DNA from: Roseimicrobium sp. ORNL1
GTDB taxonomy: Bacteria; Verrucomicrobiota; Verrucomicrobiia; Verrucomicrobiales; Verrucomicrobiaceae
Direction: 5' to 3'
Length of the DNA: 64,000 nucleotides
Assembly (NCBI RefSeq): GCF_011044495.1
Contig: NZ_CP049143.1
Location: 2,356,001 to 2,420,000, forward strand
How positions within the stretch are numbered: position 1 is the stretch's first letter; each line of letters opens with the position of its first letter. This document shows positions 25,936-34,740 of the stretch, piece after piece. A program made the translations under genes and the position numbers. The notes beneath the pieces were generated by a model. The model saw only the letters and a list, made by a program, of their open reading frames with translations. It did no database searches and had not been told where the DNA came from.

Positions 25936-26376
25936 ATGAGCTCCATCGTTCCTATGATCTCCTCCGGCACCGCCGGCCCGCTCGGAGTCCTGCACCTTCC
26001 CCGTCTCTGGCAGAAGGCCTCGCTCGAAGCCGTTGGCAAGCTTCATTCTGACTATCCCGGCTGCGGCAAAGGCTATGACCAAATGGTGCTCAGCGGCCTG
26101 GGTATTGATCGCGAAGAGTTCCTCAGCTACATCAAGAGCAGCAAGCCCTCCTACGTGCAGCTCGAAGAGTGGATCCTCTCCAAGAAGGGCGGCAGCCTCG
26201 ACCAGGCCGCAGTGAAGAAGCTCAACGATGATATCAGGGGGTACATCCATGCGGACGACACCCGCGCCGGCATCCTCTCCTCCGCCGGCCGCAAGGATGA
26301 CGGCAGCATCAAGGATGCCGTGAATCTGAACAACCTGGATGACTGGGCCACCTTCTACAGCGCCGAGCTGAAGTAG
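25936..26376 (+). CDS. DUF5069 domain protein
   Basis: A 146-residue protein. Landmarks are the N-terminal block LPRLWQKASLEAVGKLHSDY, GCGKGYDQMVLSGLGIDREE, FLSYIKSSKPSYVQLEEWIL and a C-terminal LNNLDDWATFYSAELK. These match the DUF5069 pattern that I associate mainly with Verrucomicrobia and Planctomycetes. It is a small soluble helical protein of unknown role. ATG 25936 (MSSIVPMISSG) begins the conserved part, and the upstream frame extension is not protein-like. A canonical terminator follows. Confidence 0.8.
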   Translation: MSSIVPMISSGTAGPLGVLHLPRLWQKASLEAVGKLHSDYPGCGKGYDQMVLSGLGIDREEFLSYIKSSKPSYVQLEEWILSKKGGSLDQAAVKKLNDDIRGYIHADDTRAGILSSAGRKDDGSIKDAVNLNNLDDWATFYSAELK

Positions 26377-26432
26377 TGTTACCAGTGGCAGCTGCAGTCG
26401 CAGTGGATGAATTCCATTGTGATATTGAATTA

Positions 26433-26467
26433 AAAAACCCGGGGCTGTGAGGCTCCGGGCTTTTTGT
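26433..26467 (+). terminator. Rho-independent terminator after the DUF5069 gene
   Basis: CCCGGGGC pairs with GCTCCGGG across the loop TGTGAG. An A-run precedes it and CTTTTTGTTG follows, about 60 bases after the stop codon. Confidence 0.85.
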
Positions 26468-26597
26468 TGTGAGTGCTGAGGGTGGTGGCGAGGTTTATGC
26501 CATGTAGCTTTGAATGTATTGATTCTCGCACGATGGATTCACAGAATAGAGTCGTCTATTCGTCGCGAGCTATCCGTAGCCGCGCCCTGAAGGGGCG

Positions 26598-26815
26598 CAG
26601 GAGCCCAGCCCAGGGTTAGGGAGCCTAAGCGACCGACACCCTGGGTGGTCATCCATAGAAGTTCGACTCTGAAAGAGTCGCGGAGTTGTTCAAAGCACCT
26701 GCCATATGGCTGACCCTGCGTCCTTCTCCTGGACCCCTTCAGGGTCCGTGTGTTTTTTCTACGCCTACCCAAGGTGTCGGTCGCTGAGGCTCCCTAACCT
26801 TGGGCTGGGCTCCTG
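26598..26815. mobile_element. Inverted-repeat element, GAGCCCAGCCCAGGGTTAGG arms
   Basis: Two roughly 49-bp arms (26598-26646 and 26767-26815) are complementary with about five mismatches. Each contains GAGCCCAGCCCAGGGTTAGG (or its complement) and CGACCGACACC. Small hairpins sit just outside (GCGCCCTGAAGGGGCGC on the left, GCAGCCCTTCAGGCTGC on the right). The spacer carries further mini-hairpins (CGACTCTGAAAGAGTCG, GGACCCCTTCAGGGTCC). It is non-coding; the remaining gap to 26970 shows no gene. Confidence 0.8.
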
Positions 26816-26970
26816 CAGCCCTTCAGGCTGCAACTTCGAAAAGCTGCATTGAACCTCTGGGGCAATTGCAGGAACAGCCGATTTCACGGGGTAGATAGTC
26901 GAATCAGTTTCGCTGCAGGTGAGTGCGGCTGAAGCGTAGCTACTTTGTTGATGCTGCCTCAGCGGCATCC

Positions 26971-27438
26971 TCACGCCGCCGCCTGCACGGCGAGGATGCA
27001 CTTATGTATATCTTCGCGCAGTCGTCGCACCTGGGTACACACCTCGGGTACATCGCTGCTGGGATGTTCCAGATGGGCGCCGACAGGAATGAGGCTGAGC
27101 GTGAAGAGATGGTCGTGTAGATAGCGCTTCGCTTCTTCATCCGTGGCCAGGCTGAAGAGACCGGCGTAGAAGCGCGGCTTGGGATCCTCCACTGGCCCCA
27201 GGGTGCGGACGAGTTCGCGCACGATGCGCAGGCTGTCGATGAGCCGGGTGTGATCGGTGGCTGCGAGATGGTCCAGGTACGCGTTGGCACGATGCTGCAG
27301 GCCGGAGTGCACCAGCCAGCGGCTATTCACCTTGCGCACCCAGGCTTCCAGAAGGCGATCGTCTTCCGGGCAGCCATGATTCTTCCTGCCGCACGTGTCT
27401 TGTGCGGCAGGAGGCATGGGAATGATTTCGGGGTTCAT
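26971..27438 (-). CDS. Hypothetical soluble protein, 155 residues
   Basis: A mostly helical protein with no signal peptide: LLEAWVRKVNSRWLVHSGLQ, then LIDSLRIVRELVRTLGPVED and LREDIHKCILAVQAAA. There is no recognisable domain. Two Cys near the start (CGRKNHGC) could bind metal or be chance. It lies downstream of the Rnk/GreA-like gene on the same strand, 63 bases away. It is probably a real gene because charge and hydrophobic patterns are regular. Confidence 0.5.
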   Translation of the reverse strand: MNPEIIPMPPAAQDTCGRKNHGCPEDDRLLEAWVRKVNSRWLVHSGLQHRANAYLDHLAATDHTRLIDSLRIVRELVRTLGPVEDPKPRFYAGLFSLATDEEAKRYLHDHLFTLSLIPVGAHLEHPSSDVPEVCTQVRRLREDIHKCILAVQAAA

Positions 27439-27501
27439 TTCGGAGCGGAGCAGGAAGTGGACGTGTATTGATGGATTCGGAGGGAGACTCGGACGGTTAC
27501 G

Positions 27502-27924
27502 TCAGGCGACAGGCTCCCCCTTCAGGATGGAAAGGATGCGCAACTGGCGGGATCCTCCCGGGGCATCCAGCGTGACGGTGGCGCCCACGGGACGACCGAG
27601 CAGGGCGATGCTGATGGGGGCCAGCACCGAGTAATGACCGGCATCCAGGTCCGCCTCGTGCGGAAGCACAATCCGGCAGACCATCGTATTAGACGCTGGA
27701 GCGGAGAAATCATTCACCGTGACGGCATCATAAAGACTGACCGTGGGGGACTTCGCAAGACTTTTTATGCCGGACCGCCCGGTGGCCGCCTGCTCCACGA
27801 GACGCATCAGTTCGTGGTGCCTGCCTTCGTCGAGCTGCGGGATGAACTCGCGCTGAGCGTGAAGGGCATGGATGATGTGAATGTCTTTTTGCGATAGAGT
27901 AATGGGATAAGCGCTCATGATCAT
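27502..27924 (-). CDS. GreA/GreB C-terminal family protein, Rnk-like RNA polymerase regulator
   Basis: A 140-residue protein with a short N-terminal helical part (DIHIIHALHAQREFIPQLDE). A GreA/GreB C-terminal FKBP-like domain follows: VSLYDAVTVNDF, IVLPHEADLDAGHYSVLAPI, SIALLGRPVGATVTLDAPGG. This is the layout of Rnk (regulator of nucleoside diphosphate kinase), which binds RNA polymerase near the secondary channel. The N-terminal coiled coil of true GreA is absent. ATGs at 27924 and 27918 are both possible. Confidence 0.8.
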   Translation of the reverse strand: MIMSAYPITLSQKDIHIIHALHAQREFIPQLDEGRHHELMRLVEQAATGRSGIKSLAKSPTVSLYDAVTVNDFSAPASNTMVCRIVLPHEADLDAGHYSVLAPISIALLGRPVGATVTLDAPGGSRQLRILSILKGEPVA

Positions 27925-28266
27925 GGGGATGGCATGGTTTCCAGGAGGGGTGCGCCAAGCGTGCGTCACCCTGGCCTCAGGCAAGACAATGCGAGGCCAG
28001 GTCAGCGGACGGCAGGCGACCAGGTAGGTGAAAGCGCTGAAGGATGCAGCGCGGGTGTCAGGCGCGGGGAGGCCGGGATTGACAGCTCAAGAAAAGGCCG
28101 CCCCGCCTAATGCCGGAAGGCCGTGAGGCGGTGACCATGCCGGGTCGCAGGCACAAGCATCCGCAGCCCAGCCTCAAGGGAGGGCATCTTTGCGGTGGAT
28201 GTGCAGCTCATTTTCATGACCAGATAGATAGGGACACAAGATAAGCCATGAAATGCGAAAGGCAAG
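27925..28266. other. Intergenic stretch, no gene seen
   Basis: Part of a 635-base gap between the Rnk-like gene and mnmA. No reading frame here has coding character. The right half of the gap is occupied by paired short repeats described separately. Confidence 0.5.
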
Positions 28267-28270
28267 TGAG

Positions 28271-28434
28271 GGGAATAGCCGCAAAAGAACGCAAAGAACG
28301 CAAAAAGGGTTTGGTCAGGGGTGCGGCGAAGATTGCAGAGATAGCCAGGCTGGGTCTGAAGTGACCTCATAACTTCAACTCACCCAAGACAATCAGACCT
28401 TTTGCGTTCTCTGCGTTCTTTTGCGGCCATTCCC
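28271..28434. repeat. Inverted pair of GCAAAAGAACGC-family repeats
   Basis: The left arm 28271-28305 starts GGAATAGCCGCAAAAGAACG. The right arm 28400-28434 is its near-complement ending in GCGGCCATTCC. GTCAGGGGTG after the left arm matches the interior of the 190-bp element at 3948. The 95-base spacer has no gene. The structure is that of a bounded inverted-repeat element of about 164 bp. Confidence 0.75.
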
Positions 28435-28559
28435 TTCCTCTCGAATCTCCCCATTGGGTGCCACTCGTATCACATTTGCGTTGAACCTGTGCCCACGCTC
28501 GTGTTCTGAGTACGGCTCGCGATTTCGCATTTTCAAAATCCAATCCCCGTTCCCGTCCC

Positions 28560-29657
28560 ATGTCCCGTATCCTTGCCGCCATGTCCGGAGGTGTCGACAG
28601 CAGTGTCGCCACGGCACTGCTCGTGCGTGAGGGGCATGAGGTACAGGGCGCGTACATGAAGAACTGGATCAATGAGGAGAACATCATCGGCCACTGCCCG
28701 TGGGAGGAGGACATCGAGGATGCGCGCGCGGTGGCGGACCAGCTCGGCATCGAGTTCCGCGTGGTGAATCTCATGCAGGAGTATCGCGAACGCGTGGTGA
28801 AGTACCTGCTGGAGGGCTACCAACAGGGCATCACACCGAATCCGGATGTGATGTGCAATCGTGAGATGAAGTTTGGCGTGCTCTGGGACTGGGCAAAGGA
28901 TCACGGATTTGATGCCATCGCCACCGGGCACTATGCGCGCAATGATGTGCTGCCGGAAGATGGCACCGCAGTGGTGCGGCGCGGCGTGGATCCGAACAAG
29001 GACCAGACCTACTTCCTGGCCATGATGCGACCGGAGCAGGTGGAGATTGCCCGGTTTCCCATCGGCTCGCTGCTAAAACCGCAAGTGCGCGAAGAGGCGG
29101 CCAAGCTCGGCCTGAAGACCGCGGAGAAGAAGGACAGCCAGGGTATCTGTTTCATCGGTGAGGTGAAGATGGAGGACTTCCTGCGCACCTTTGTGGAGGA
29201 CAAGCCGGGAAACATTGTGAATCTCGAAGGCAAGGTACTCGGTGAGCATCGCGGCCTGCACCTCTACACGCTCGGTCAGCGCAAGGGCCTGCGCGTGGCG
29301 AGCAATCTCTACAAGCAAGCCTATGTCGTCGTGGCGAAGCGCGCGGCGACGAATGAGTTGGTGATCGCGATTGAGCGGGAAGATACGCCACTGCTGTGGG
29401 CACGGCGTTGTACACTCAATGGCATCTCCACTACGGGTGCAGACCTCACACGTGAGTGGAATCTGCTCGCCATGCCACGCTATCGCAACCCGTCAGCCGA
29501 GGCGCACTTCCGTCCCTATCAGCGTGAGGACGGCTGGGCCGCCGAGCTCACCTTCGCGTCACCGCAGCGTGCGCTCACGCCGGGGCAGATCTGCGCGCTG
29601 TATGATGGCGACCGCTTGCTCGGCGGTGCCGTGTTTGAGACCATTCATTATGATTGA
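28560..29657 (+). CDS. mnmA: tRNA-specific 2-thiouridylase
   Basis: A 365-residue protein, normal length for the family. [14 protein letters not shown] is the PP-loop ATP-binding motif. NPDVMCN carries catalytic Cys99 and SQGICFIG the second Cys197, which form the persulfide/disulfide pair. TGHYAR and KDQTYFL are also conserved. With a sulfur relay it thiolates U34 of Lys, Glu and Gln tRNAs. The start ATG at 28560 has no Shine-Dalgarno. It is followed closely by a membrane-anchored orphan. Confidence 0.95.
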   Translation: MSRILAAMSGGVDSSVATALLVREGHEVQGAYMKNWINEENIIGHCPWEEDIEDARAVADQLGIEFRVVNLMQEYRERVVKYLLEGYQQGITPNPDVMCNREMKFGVLWDWAKDHGFDAIATGHYARNDVLPEDGTAVVRRGVDPNKDQTYFLAMMRPEQVEIARFPIGSLLKPQVREEAAKLGLKTAEKKDSQGICFIGEVKMEDFLRTFVEDKPGNIVNLEGKVLGEHRGLHLYTLGQRKGLRVASNLYKQAYVVVAKRAATNELVIAIEREDTPLLWARRCTLNGISTTGADLTREWNLLAMPRYRNPSAEAHFRPYQREDGWAAELTFASPQRALTPGQICALYDGDRLLGGAVFETIHYD

Positions 29658-29692
29658 TACCCTGTGCGTCCGTGGACATGATGCGGACGCGC

Positions 29693-30340
29693 ATGGCAAA
29701 ATCCACCAAGTACGACGACGCCGACTGGCACTACGACAAGAAGTTCGTGGAGTCCGGACTGCCGGAGCAGCACAGCGCGCATCACATCCTGTATTTCCAG
29801 CGCTGGCTGCAGGAGCATGATGCCCTGACTGATGACTTCTGGGTGGAGGTGGTGGACGATGGCCCGCGTGTCTTTCCGGAGGACTTCCGTCCGTGGGGAG
29901 ACATCGTGTTTCTGGATTACATGGTGAAGCCGGAGTGGCGTCCGTTTGTGGAAGCGTATTACGAGAGTGAGTATGCGCGTGACTATGTCGCAACGCTGAA
30001 GGGTGAGTTGCCCAGCATGTATCATATTCCCTTCACGGATGAAGGAAGCGCGAAGCTGAAGCCGGTGCTCGATGAGCGCTATGCCCAGTGGCAGGAGAAA
30101 CCGGACCGCTGGCTGAAGCCGCAGAGGCAGACAGTGGCGCAGAAGCATCCCAGGACTATTGGCACGCTCGCCACCGTGGGATTCATCCTCCTGCTCGTGC
30201 TCGTGGTGGTGGTCGTTGGGAAGCTCTTCGACCTTGTGGAGCGCGCCATTCAGGGCACGGTGTTCCAAGTGCCCGTCACCATCTTGGTCTTTGCCCTGAT
30301 GGGATGGGGCGTGTGGACGGCCTTCCGCAAGAAGGCCTGA
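29693..30340 (+). CDS. Membrane-anchored protein of unknown function (DUF7832-like soluble part)
   Basis: A 215-residue protein. MAKSTKYDDADWHYDKKF, then HILYFQRWLQEHDAL, resembles the short YDDAxWHYG...HIGMFLAW pattern seen in proteins of toxin-immunity neighbourhoods. The remainder is acidic, followed from about residue 150 by two membrane segments (GTLATVGFILLLVLVVVVVG and VPVTILVFALMGWGVWTAF). An upstream in-frame ATG at 29654 would overlap mnmA, so the ATG at 29693 is preferred. Function unknown. Confidence 0.6.
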   Translation: MAKSTKYDDADWHYDKKFVESGLPEQHSAHHILYFQRWLQEHDALTDDFWVEVVDDGPRVFPEDFRPWGDIVFLDYMVKPEWRPFVEAYYESEYARDYVATLKGELPSMYHIPFTDEGSAKLKPVLDERYAQWQEKPDRWLKPQRQTVAQKHPRTIGTLATVGFILLLVLVVVVVGKLFDLVERAIQGTVFQVPVTILVFALMGWGVWTAFRKKA

Positions 30341-30362
30341 CTGCGCCATTCGTACGAACCTC

Positions 30363-30872
30363 ATGGACACCGGCCTGCTCCTCACACGTGCTACTGCGAT
30401 GCTTGCCTTCGTGGTCTATGTGATGGCCTTTGTCCCACGCTTTCGGCATGCATGGAGCCGGATGTGGTGGTCGGTGGGTGCGGCGGTGTTTCTGGTGCAC
30501 GTGATCTGTGCATTTCACTTCGTGCATCACTGGAGCCATGCGGATGCCTATGCGGCCACGGCGAGGCAGACGTATGCACTCGCCGGGCTCGATTGGGGCG
30601 GGGGAGTGTATTTCAACTATGTCTTCACCGCGCTGTGGGTGGCGGATGCGGTGTGGTGGTGGGCGTCACCGGCGAGTCATGAGAGGCGGGCGCGTGCTAT
30701 TCCGTATGCGCTGCACGGCTTCATGCTTTTCATGTGGTTCAATGGGACCGTGGTGTTTGGCGGGGAGCTTGCGAGGTGGGTGGGTGTGGCAGGGTTTGTG
30801 GTGTTGGGTGTGGCATGCTGCATTGGATTCAACACAGAGACACAGAGACGCAGAGGAAACTTCGGAGACTGA
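30363..30872 (+). CDS. Polytopic membrane protein whose C-terminus is encoded by a repeat
   Basis: A 169-residue protein with about four membrane segments (ATAMLAFVVYVMAFVP, VGAAVFLVHVICAFHFVHH, VFTALWVADAVWWW, GVAGFVVLGVACCIG). A His/Trp-rich core (FHFVHHWSHADAYA) recalls small membrane enzymes, but no family was recognised. The last 18 residues, FNTETQRRRGNFGD included, and the stop codon lie inside the inverted-repeat element 30818-30967. Insertion has therefore replaced or extended the original end. The gene lies 22 bases after the preceding membrane protein gene. Confidence 0.6.
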   Translation: MDTGLLLTRATAMLAFVVYVMAFVPRFRHAWSRMWWSVGAAVFLVHVICAFHFVHHWSHADAYAATARQTYALAGLDWGGGVYFNYVFTALWVADAVWWWASPASHERRARAIPYALHGFMLFMWFNGTVVFGGELARWVGVAGFVVLGVACCIGFNTETQRRRGNFGD

Positions 30873-30967
30873 AACTGAGGTTGAGAGGGAGTTGGCTCTG
30901 TGGGCTGGACAGAAATGCATTTCCTCAGTCTCCGTGCCCTCTGTGTCTCTGTGTTGAATCCAATGCA
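30818..30967. mobile_element. Inverted-repeat element, CACAGAGACACAGAG ends
   Basis: 150 bp with terminal inverted repeats of about 29 bp: TGCATTGGATTCAACACAGA at the left, its exact complement ending at 30967. Inside, GAAACTTCGGAGACTGAAAC is opposed by CTCAGTCTCCG. The left end overlaps the 3' end of a membrane protein gene. Related fragments lie at 15074-15110 and 62519-62566. Confidence 0.85.
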
Positions 30968-31067
30968 CGCGACTACACCCGTCCTCTTAGGGCCCAGCCA
31001 CGAATACGCGGAACGACGATGGCTCAACCACGGCCAACCACTGCTCAGAAATCGCAAACCTCCCCGC

Positions 31068-31769
31068 CTATCCCTGATACAACACCCGGCCGCACTGTTC
31101 GCAGTTGGTGATTTCCTTCTGCTCGCGGACGCCCTGGATGGTGGCGAGCACGACTTTCATGTGGCAGCCCTGGCAGGTCTCCTTGTCGAGATAGACCACG
31201 ACGGAGTTGCCCTTGCTCTTCAGAAGGCGGTTGTACATGGCGAGGGCGTCAGGCTCGACATTGGCTGAGAGTTCCGTCCGTTCCTTGGTGAGTTCCGCGA
31301 CGCGCTCCTGGATGGCCTTGGCACGCTCGGTCAGTTCTGTGATTTCGCTGTCCACGCTTTTCTTGGTCACGCCGAGTGCCTGCTGGGCGGCGGTGAGGTC
31401 GGGCTTGACCTTTTCGAGCTTGTCCATGAGCTCCAGTTCCTGGTCTTCCAAGTTGGAAATCTCCTTTTCATAACGCTCGATTTCGTGGCCCATGGCGCGG
31501 AACTCCTCGTTCTTCCGCGTGGCGAACTGCTGCTCCTTCAGGCGGCCGATGGTGTTGCGCCGGGTGTTGGCATCGAGTTCGAGATTTTTGATCTTCAGTT
31601 CCACCTCGCGCACACGGCCCTGCGCCGTGGTCACGGATGCCTCATCGTCCGCAAGGCGTCCCTTGGCGCGCTCCTGCAGCATGGGGATGTTCTTGAGATC
31701 CTTGGAAAGGGAGATGATGCGTTGGTCGCGATCTTGAAGGTCGAGGAGCTGCTGGATGACGGGGAGCAT
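31068..31769 (-). CDS. Coiled-coil protein with C4 zinc ribbon (DUF164 / CdsZ type)
   Basis: A 233-residue protein. Residues about 5-175 are a heptad-rich antiparallel coiled coil (LTAAQQALGVTKKSVDSEIT and similar). The end carries a zinc ribbon with CQGC at 199-202 and CEQC at 223-226. This is the COG1579/DUF164 layout found in Chlamydiae and Verrucomicrobia, whose chlamydial member CdsZ works with type III secretion and flagellar ATPases. No secretion genes are visible here, so its role is open. Confidence 0.85.
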   Translation of the reverse strand: MLPVIQQLLDLQDRDQRIISLSKDLKNIPMLQERAKGRLADDEASVTTAQGRVREVELKIKNLELDANTRRNTIGRLKEQQFATRKNEEFRAMGHEIERYEKEISNLEDQELELMDKLEKVKPDLTAAQQALGVTKKSVDSEITELTERAKAIQERVAELTKERTELSANVEPDALAMYNRLLKSKGNSVVVYLDKETCQGCHMKVVLATIQGVREQKEITNCEQCGRVLYQG

Positions 31770-31780
31770 GGGGAGAGAAA

Positions 31781-31888
31781 GTTATGAGCGAAAGGTTATC
31801 GGTTATGGGGTTGTGAGCAACGACGGGCTGTGTGGCGGTGTGAGATGGGGAAGCAATTTTAACTCATAACTTCTAACTCATAACCCCT
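31781..31888. repeat. AT-rich inverted repeat, GTTATGAG/CTCATAAC type
   Basis: AGTTATGAGCGAAAGGTTAT at the left and AACTCATAACTTCTAACTCA at the right oppose each other around a GC-richer spacer. A similar ATAACTCATAAG motif is in the 23586 element. It fills the gap between nagZ and the zinc-ribbon gene and could also hold promoter elements. Confidence 0.45.
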
Positions 31889-31894
31889 TGACAC

Positions 31895-33007
31895 TTAATA
31901 CAACTCCACCGGCGACCGCTTCCCGTCTTCCACGCTGAGGATGGAGGCGCGCTCTTCACCGAGGGTGTCCACACGGAGCTGCCAGATGGCGTTGTTGATT
32001 TCGGCGAAGCGTTCGAGGGAGAAGGGGGAGGGCGTGGAGAGTTTCTTCTTGGTCTTCTCCAGGCGTATCAGGGCATCATACACCACGGGGTCTGGCAGGG
32101 CTTCGAGGTGCTTCTTCGCTTCCTCCACCATTTCGAGGCGGTGGCAGATCATGACCATGTCGTTGCCGGCCTTCACGGCTTCCTGGATGGCCTGCTCGAA
32201 GGTCACCTCGTTGAGAATCGCGCCCATGTCGAGGTCATCGGTCATGGCGAGGCCTTCGAAGCCGAGCTGGTCGCGCAGGAGCTTCTGCACGATGTTGTGG
32301 GAGAGGGAGGCGGGCCAGCGCTCGTTCTGCGGGTCGTAGGCGCGGTAGTTCGCGTGGCAGACCATCACGCTGTCCAGCTCCGGCATGAGGGCGCGGTAGG
32401 GGAGGAGTTCCTCCTTGTCCAGCTGCTCGCGGGTTTTGTCGATGATGGGGAGGAACTCATGCGGGTCGCACTCGGCGGGGCCGTAGCCGGGGAAGTGCTT
32501 GGCGCAGCTCAGCACGCCCTCCTTGCGCATGGCGCGGTTGAAGACGCCGGCGAAGTCCACCACCTGCTGCGGGTTCGTGCCGTAGCAGCGTCCCTTGAGC
32601 GAGTTGTCCGCGGTGTCATCATAGCTGATGTCCAGCACCGGGCAGAGGTCGAGATTGATGCCGAAGAGCCGCAGGATCTGGCCGGTCAATTTGCCATGCT
32701 GCTTGATGAGGGCGGGGGCGCCCTTTTCGCGGAGCTGCTGGGCATTGGGCGGCTCGTGGCCGATGTAGCGCAGGCGGGAGACGCGGCCCCCCTCCTGGTC
32801 GATGGTGATGATGGGCTCGATCTCGCTCAGGTCGCGCAGGTCATCGCAGAGCTTGCGGAGCTGGGTGGCGTCCTTGAGGTTGCGGCTGAAGAGGATGTAG
32901 CCGCCGGGCTGGAGCTTTTTCAGACGCGCGGCGGTCGCGCTGTCGAGTTCAGGAGCAGGGATGCCGGTGAGGAGAAGCTGGCCGAGACGGTTGGCGTGAG
33001 AGGACAT
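31895..33007 (-). CDS. nagZ: Beta-N-acetylhexosaminidase, glycoside hydrolase family 3 (NagZ type)
   Basis: A 370-residue single-domain GH3 enzyme. ITIDQEGGRVSR lies around 67-78, CAKHFPGYGPAECDPHEFLP at 168-187 (substrate-binding KH plus the catalytic-loop His), and MTDDLDMGAI at 255-264 carries the nucleophile Asp. There is no signal peptide, as expected for cytoplasmic NagZ, which removes terminal GlcNAc from muropeptides in cell-wall recycling. GYG replaces the usual GHG, a mild variation. Confidence 0.88.
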   Translation of the reverse strand: MSSHANRLGQLLLTGIPAPELDSATAARLKKLQPGGYILFSRNLKDATQLRKLCDDLRDLSEIEPIITIDQEGGRVSRLRYIGHEPPNAQQLREKGAPALIKQHGKLTGQILRLFGINLDLCPVLDISYDDTADNSLKGRCYGTNPQQVVDFAGVFNRAMRKEGVLSCAKHFPGYGPAECDPHEFLPIIDKTREQLDKEELLPYRALMPELDSVMVCHANYRAYDPQNERWPASLSHNIVQKLLRDQLGFEGLAMTDDLDMGAILNEVTFEQAIQEAVKAGNDMVMICHRLEMVEEAKKHLEALPDPVVYDALIRLEKTKKKLSTPSPFSLERFAEINNAIWQLRVDTLGEERASILSVEDGKRSPVELY

Positions 33008-33068
33008 TTTGGAATTTCCCCAAGCCTAGCGGGAAGGCGGGAAGGTGCAAGCGTGGCCTGAGTTCACT

Positions 33069-33105
33069 GAGGATTCGCCGCAAAAAGACGCAAAACGCAC
33101 AAGAG
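33069..33105. repeat. Degenerate GCAAAAGAACGC-family repeat
   Basis: AGGATTCGCCGCAAAAAGAC followed by GCAAAACGCACAAGAGG is recognisably the left end of the 190-bp element but with several changes. It lies in the gap between nagZ and the SMUG1-type gene, which holds no gene. Confidence 0.55.
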
Positions 33106-33193
33106 GATACGGAAGCAAGACGTGGTTCAGGGGCTCTCTCATTAGCGAACGTTAGCGCCAATTAGCGGTCCCCCCAAGCTCACGTCCTCCGTC

Positions 33194-33937
33194 TCACGAA
33201 GGTTCCCACACGCCCAGCTTCTCCAGCGTGCGCGTGACGTTGCCTGACCAGTCCTTGTTCGCCGCGGGGCTGGCTGGGCTGGGGTGCAGGATGCGGGCGA
33301 TTTTCATGTCGGGGAAGGCGGGCTTCAGCATCAGGGCGCGGCCTTCGGCGAAACCACCCACGCCGATGAGCCACTCGGGCTGCAGGGCCTCCACGAGCTG
33401 GTGCAGATGCTCGTCGCACGCGCGGAAGACGGGCTCCATTTCGGCGGGGCGAATCTTGTCCGGCGTGAGATTGGCGCCTGTCTCGCTCATGAAGACGAGC
33501 GGGCAGTAGTTGGCCACGAAGTGGTCCGCGAAGAACGCCTCCGCCGGGCCGAAGCGTTGCGCAAAGAGTCCCCACAACCGGCGACCGCTCACCTCGCTCT
33601 GTGGGCAATCGAAGCCCACCACCGGGCGCTTCGGGTGCTCCTTCGGTGGCTTGCCCACGGCGGTCTTGATGCCCAGCCAGTCGCGCACGGCCGCGATCTC
33701 GCCAAAGGGCACGCCGGTCTGCGTCATGCCAAAGGGGCCGGGATTCATGCCGAGGAAGACGACCTTCTTCCGCGTGCTGCCGTAGCGCGTGAGATAGGCC
33801 TCATGGGGCTCGGCGGCATACTCCAGCGGATTGTAGACAAACTCGACGGGCGGAGAGAATCGCAGAGGCTTCAGGGTATCGCGCAAGCGATGGGCGGCGG
33901 AGACGAGTGCCTTGTGAGGAGATGCAGCGGCTGGCAT
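33194..33937 (-). CDS. Single-strand-selective uracil-DNA glycosylase (SMUG1 type)
   Basis: A 247-residue protein. VVFLGMNPGPFGMTQTGVPF is the SMUG1 motif 1 (GMNPGPFGMxQxGVPFG). SGRRLWGLFAQRFG and NYCPLVFM follow, and ILHPSPASPAANKDW matches motif 2 (HPSPxxPxAN). It removes uracil and some oxidised pyrimidines in base excision repair. SMUG1 is mainly animal, with scattered bacterial homologues including Verrucomicrobia, and is unrelated in detail to the usual bacterial Ung. An ATG at 33937 opens the frame. Confidence 0.92.
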   Translation of the reverse strand: MPAAASPHKALVSAAHRLRDTLKPLRFSPPVEFVYNPLEYAAEPHEAYLTRYGSTRKKVVFLGMNPGPFGMTQTGVPFGEIAAVRDWLGIKTAVGKPPKEHPKRPVVGFDCPQSEVSGRRLWGLFAQRFGPAEAFFADHFVANYCPLVFMSETGANLTPDKIRPAEMEPVFRACDEHLHQLVEALQPEWLIGVGGFAEGRALMLKPAFPDMKIARILHPSPASPAANKDWSGNVTRTLEKLGVWEPS

Positions 33938-34129
33938 GGTGGGGAACCTCAGGCATGCACCAGCCTCAGGAGTTGGGCGAGATATTTTTGCAGGGCGGGA
34001 GCGGAGGCGTTTCCGGTAAGGCGGGTCTCACACGCATCACAAGGCCTTGATATTCGTCGGGGCACTGCCGAAGATGCCGCAGTACCTGCCTTGCCTGTGC
34101 ATAGTCGCTGCGCCGCTGGTCCTTCTATT

Positions 34130-34534
34130 ATGTCAGACAAGCCATACCAGCCTACCTTCAAGCCTCCGTTTGACCCGTCGAAGGAGTCTCCTGCGGGTGG
34201 CGAAGGTGAAAAGCTGGACCCACCCAGGGGGAGCCGATACAAGCTTTTGCTTATCACCTGGGGTCTCGCGCTGGTCGCCACCTGCCCCCATCCGACGGGC
34301 ATCCTGCTGGTGCCGTATTTTCCGTTGGGACTAGCGAAGATCCTCGGGCTTGAACCCAATGACGGCAATGGTATCGTCATGGTATACATCGGCTACCTGT
34401 TCCTCTGCGTAGCCGTGGTGACTACGAGCAAAAAATTCTGGTTTTACGTCTTCTACATATTGCTCGTGTGCATGCTGCTCACCAATGTGGCGGGCTGCCA
34501 TACGGGCTGGGCCGAACTTTCCAAAATAAATTGA
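34130..34534 (+). CDS. Small membrane protein, 134 residues
   Basis: A hydrophilic, Pro-rich N-terminus (MSDKPYQPTFKPPFDPSKES). About three membrane segments follow: LLLITWGLALVATCPH, GIVMVYIGYLFLCVAVVT and FYVFYILLVCMLLTNVAGC. No family was recognised. ATG 34130 begins a natural cytoplasmic head, while the longer frame upstream is antisense to the SMUG1 gene. It is divergent from that gene. Confidence 0.6.
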   Translation: MSDKPYQPTFKPPFDPSKESPAGGEGEKLDPPRGSRYKLLLITWGLALVATCPHPTGILLVPYFPLGLAKILGLEPNDGNGIVMVYIGYLFLCVAVVTTSKKFWFYVFYILLVCMLLTNVAGCHTGWAELSKIN

Positions 34535-34740
34535 GGTGAATCAAAGGCAGGTTCGAGTCCTGTGTTGATACTCAATGCATCGGAGGCGCATGCACCTCCC
34601 ATTGCGGCAAACGGGACTTGCACCTGCGTCCCAGTGGCGTGGCACACGGATTTTTCGCTTTTGTTTTTCTCTTTGAACTAGATAATTTTTTCGAAAGGGT
34701 GCGCACTTCATTCCTGTAAGAACTTCAACAGACTCTTGTC

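Noticed and set aside
34545-34600. T-loop-like GGTTCGAGTCC sequence suggesting a tRNA
   Set aside because: The CAGG/CCTG stem around TTCGAGT is good, but there is no matching 5' acceptor strand about 65 bases upstream, no D-arm or anticodon arm, and no CCA end. At most it is a tRNA fragment or chance.
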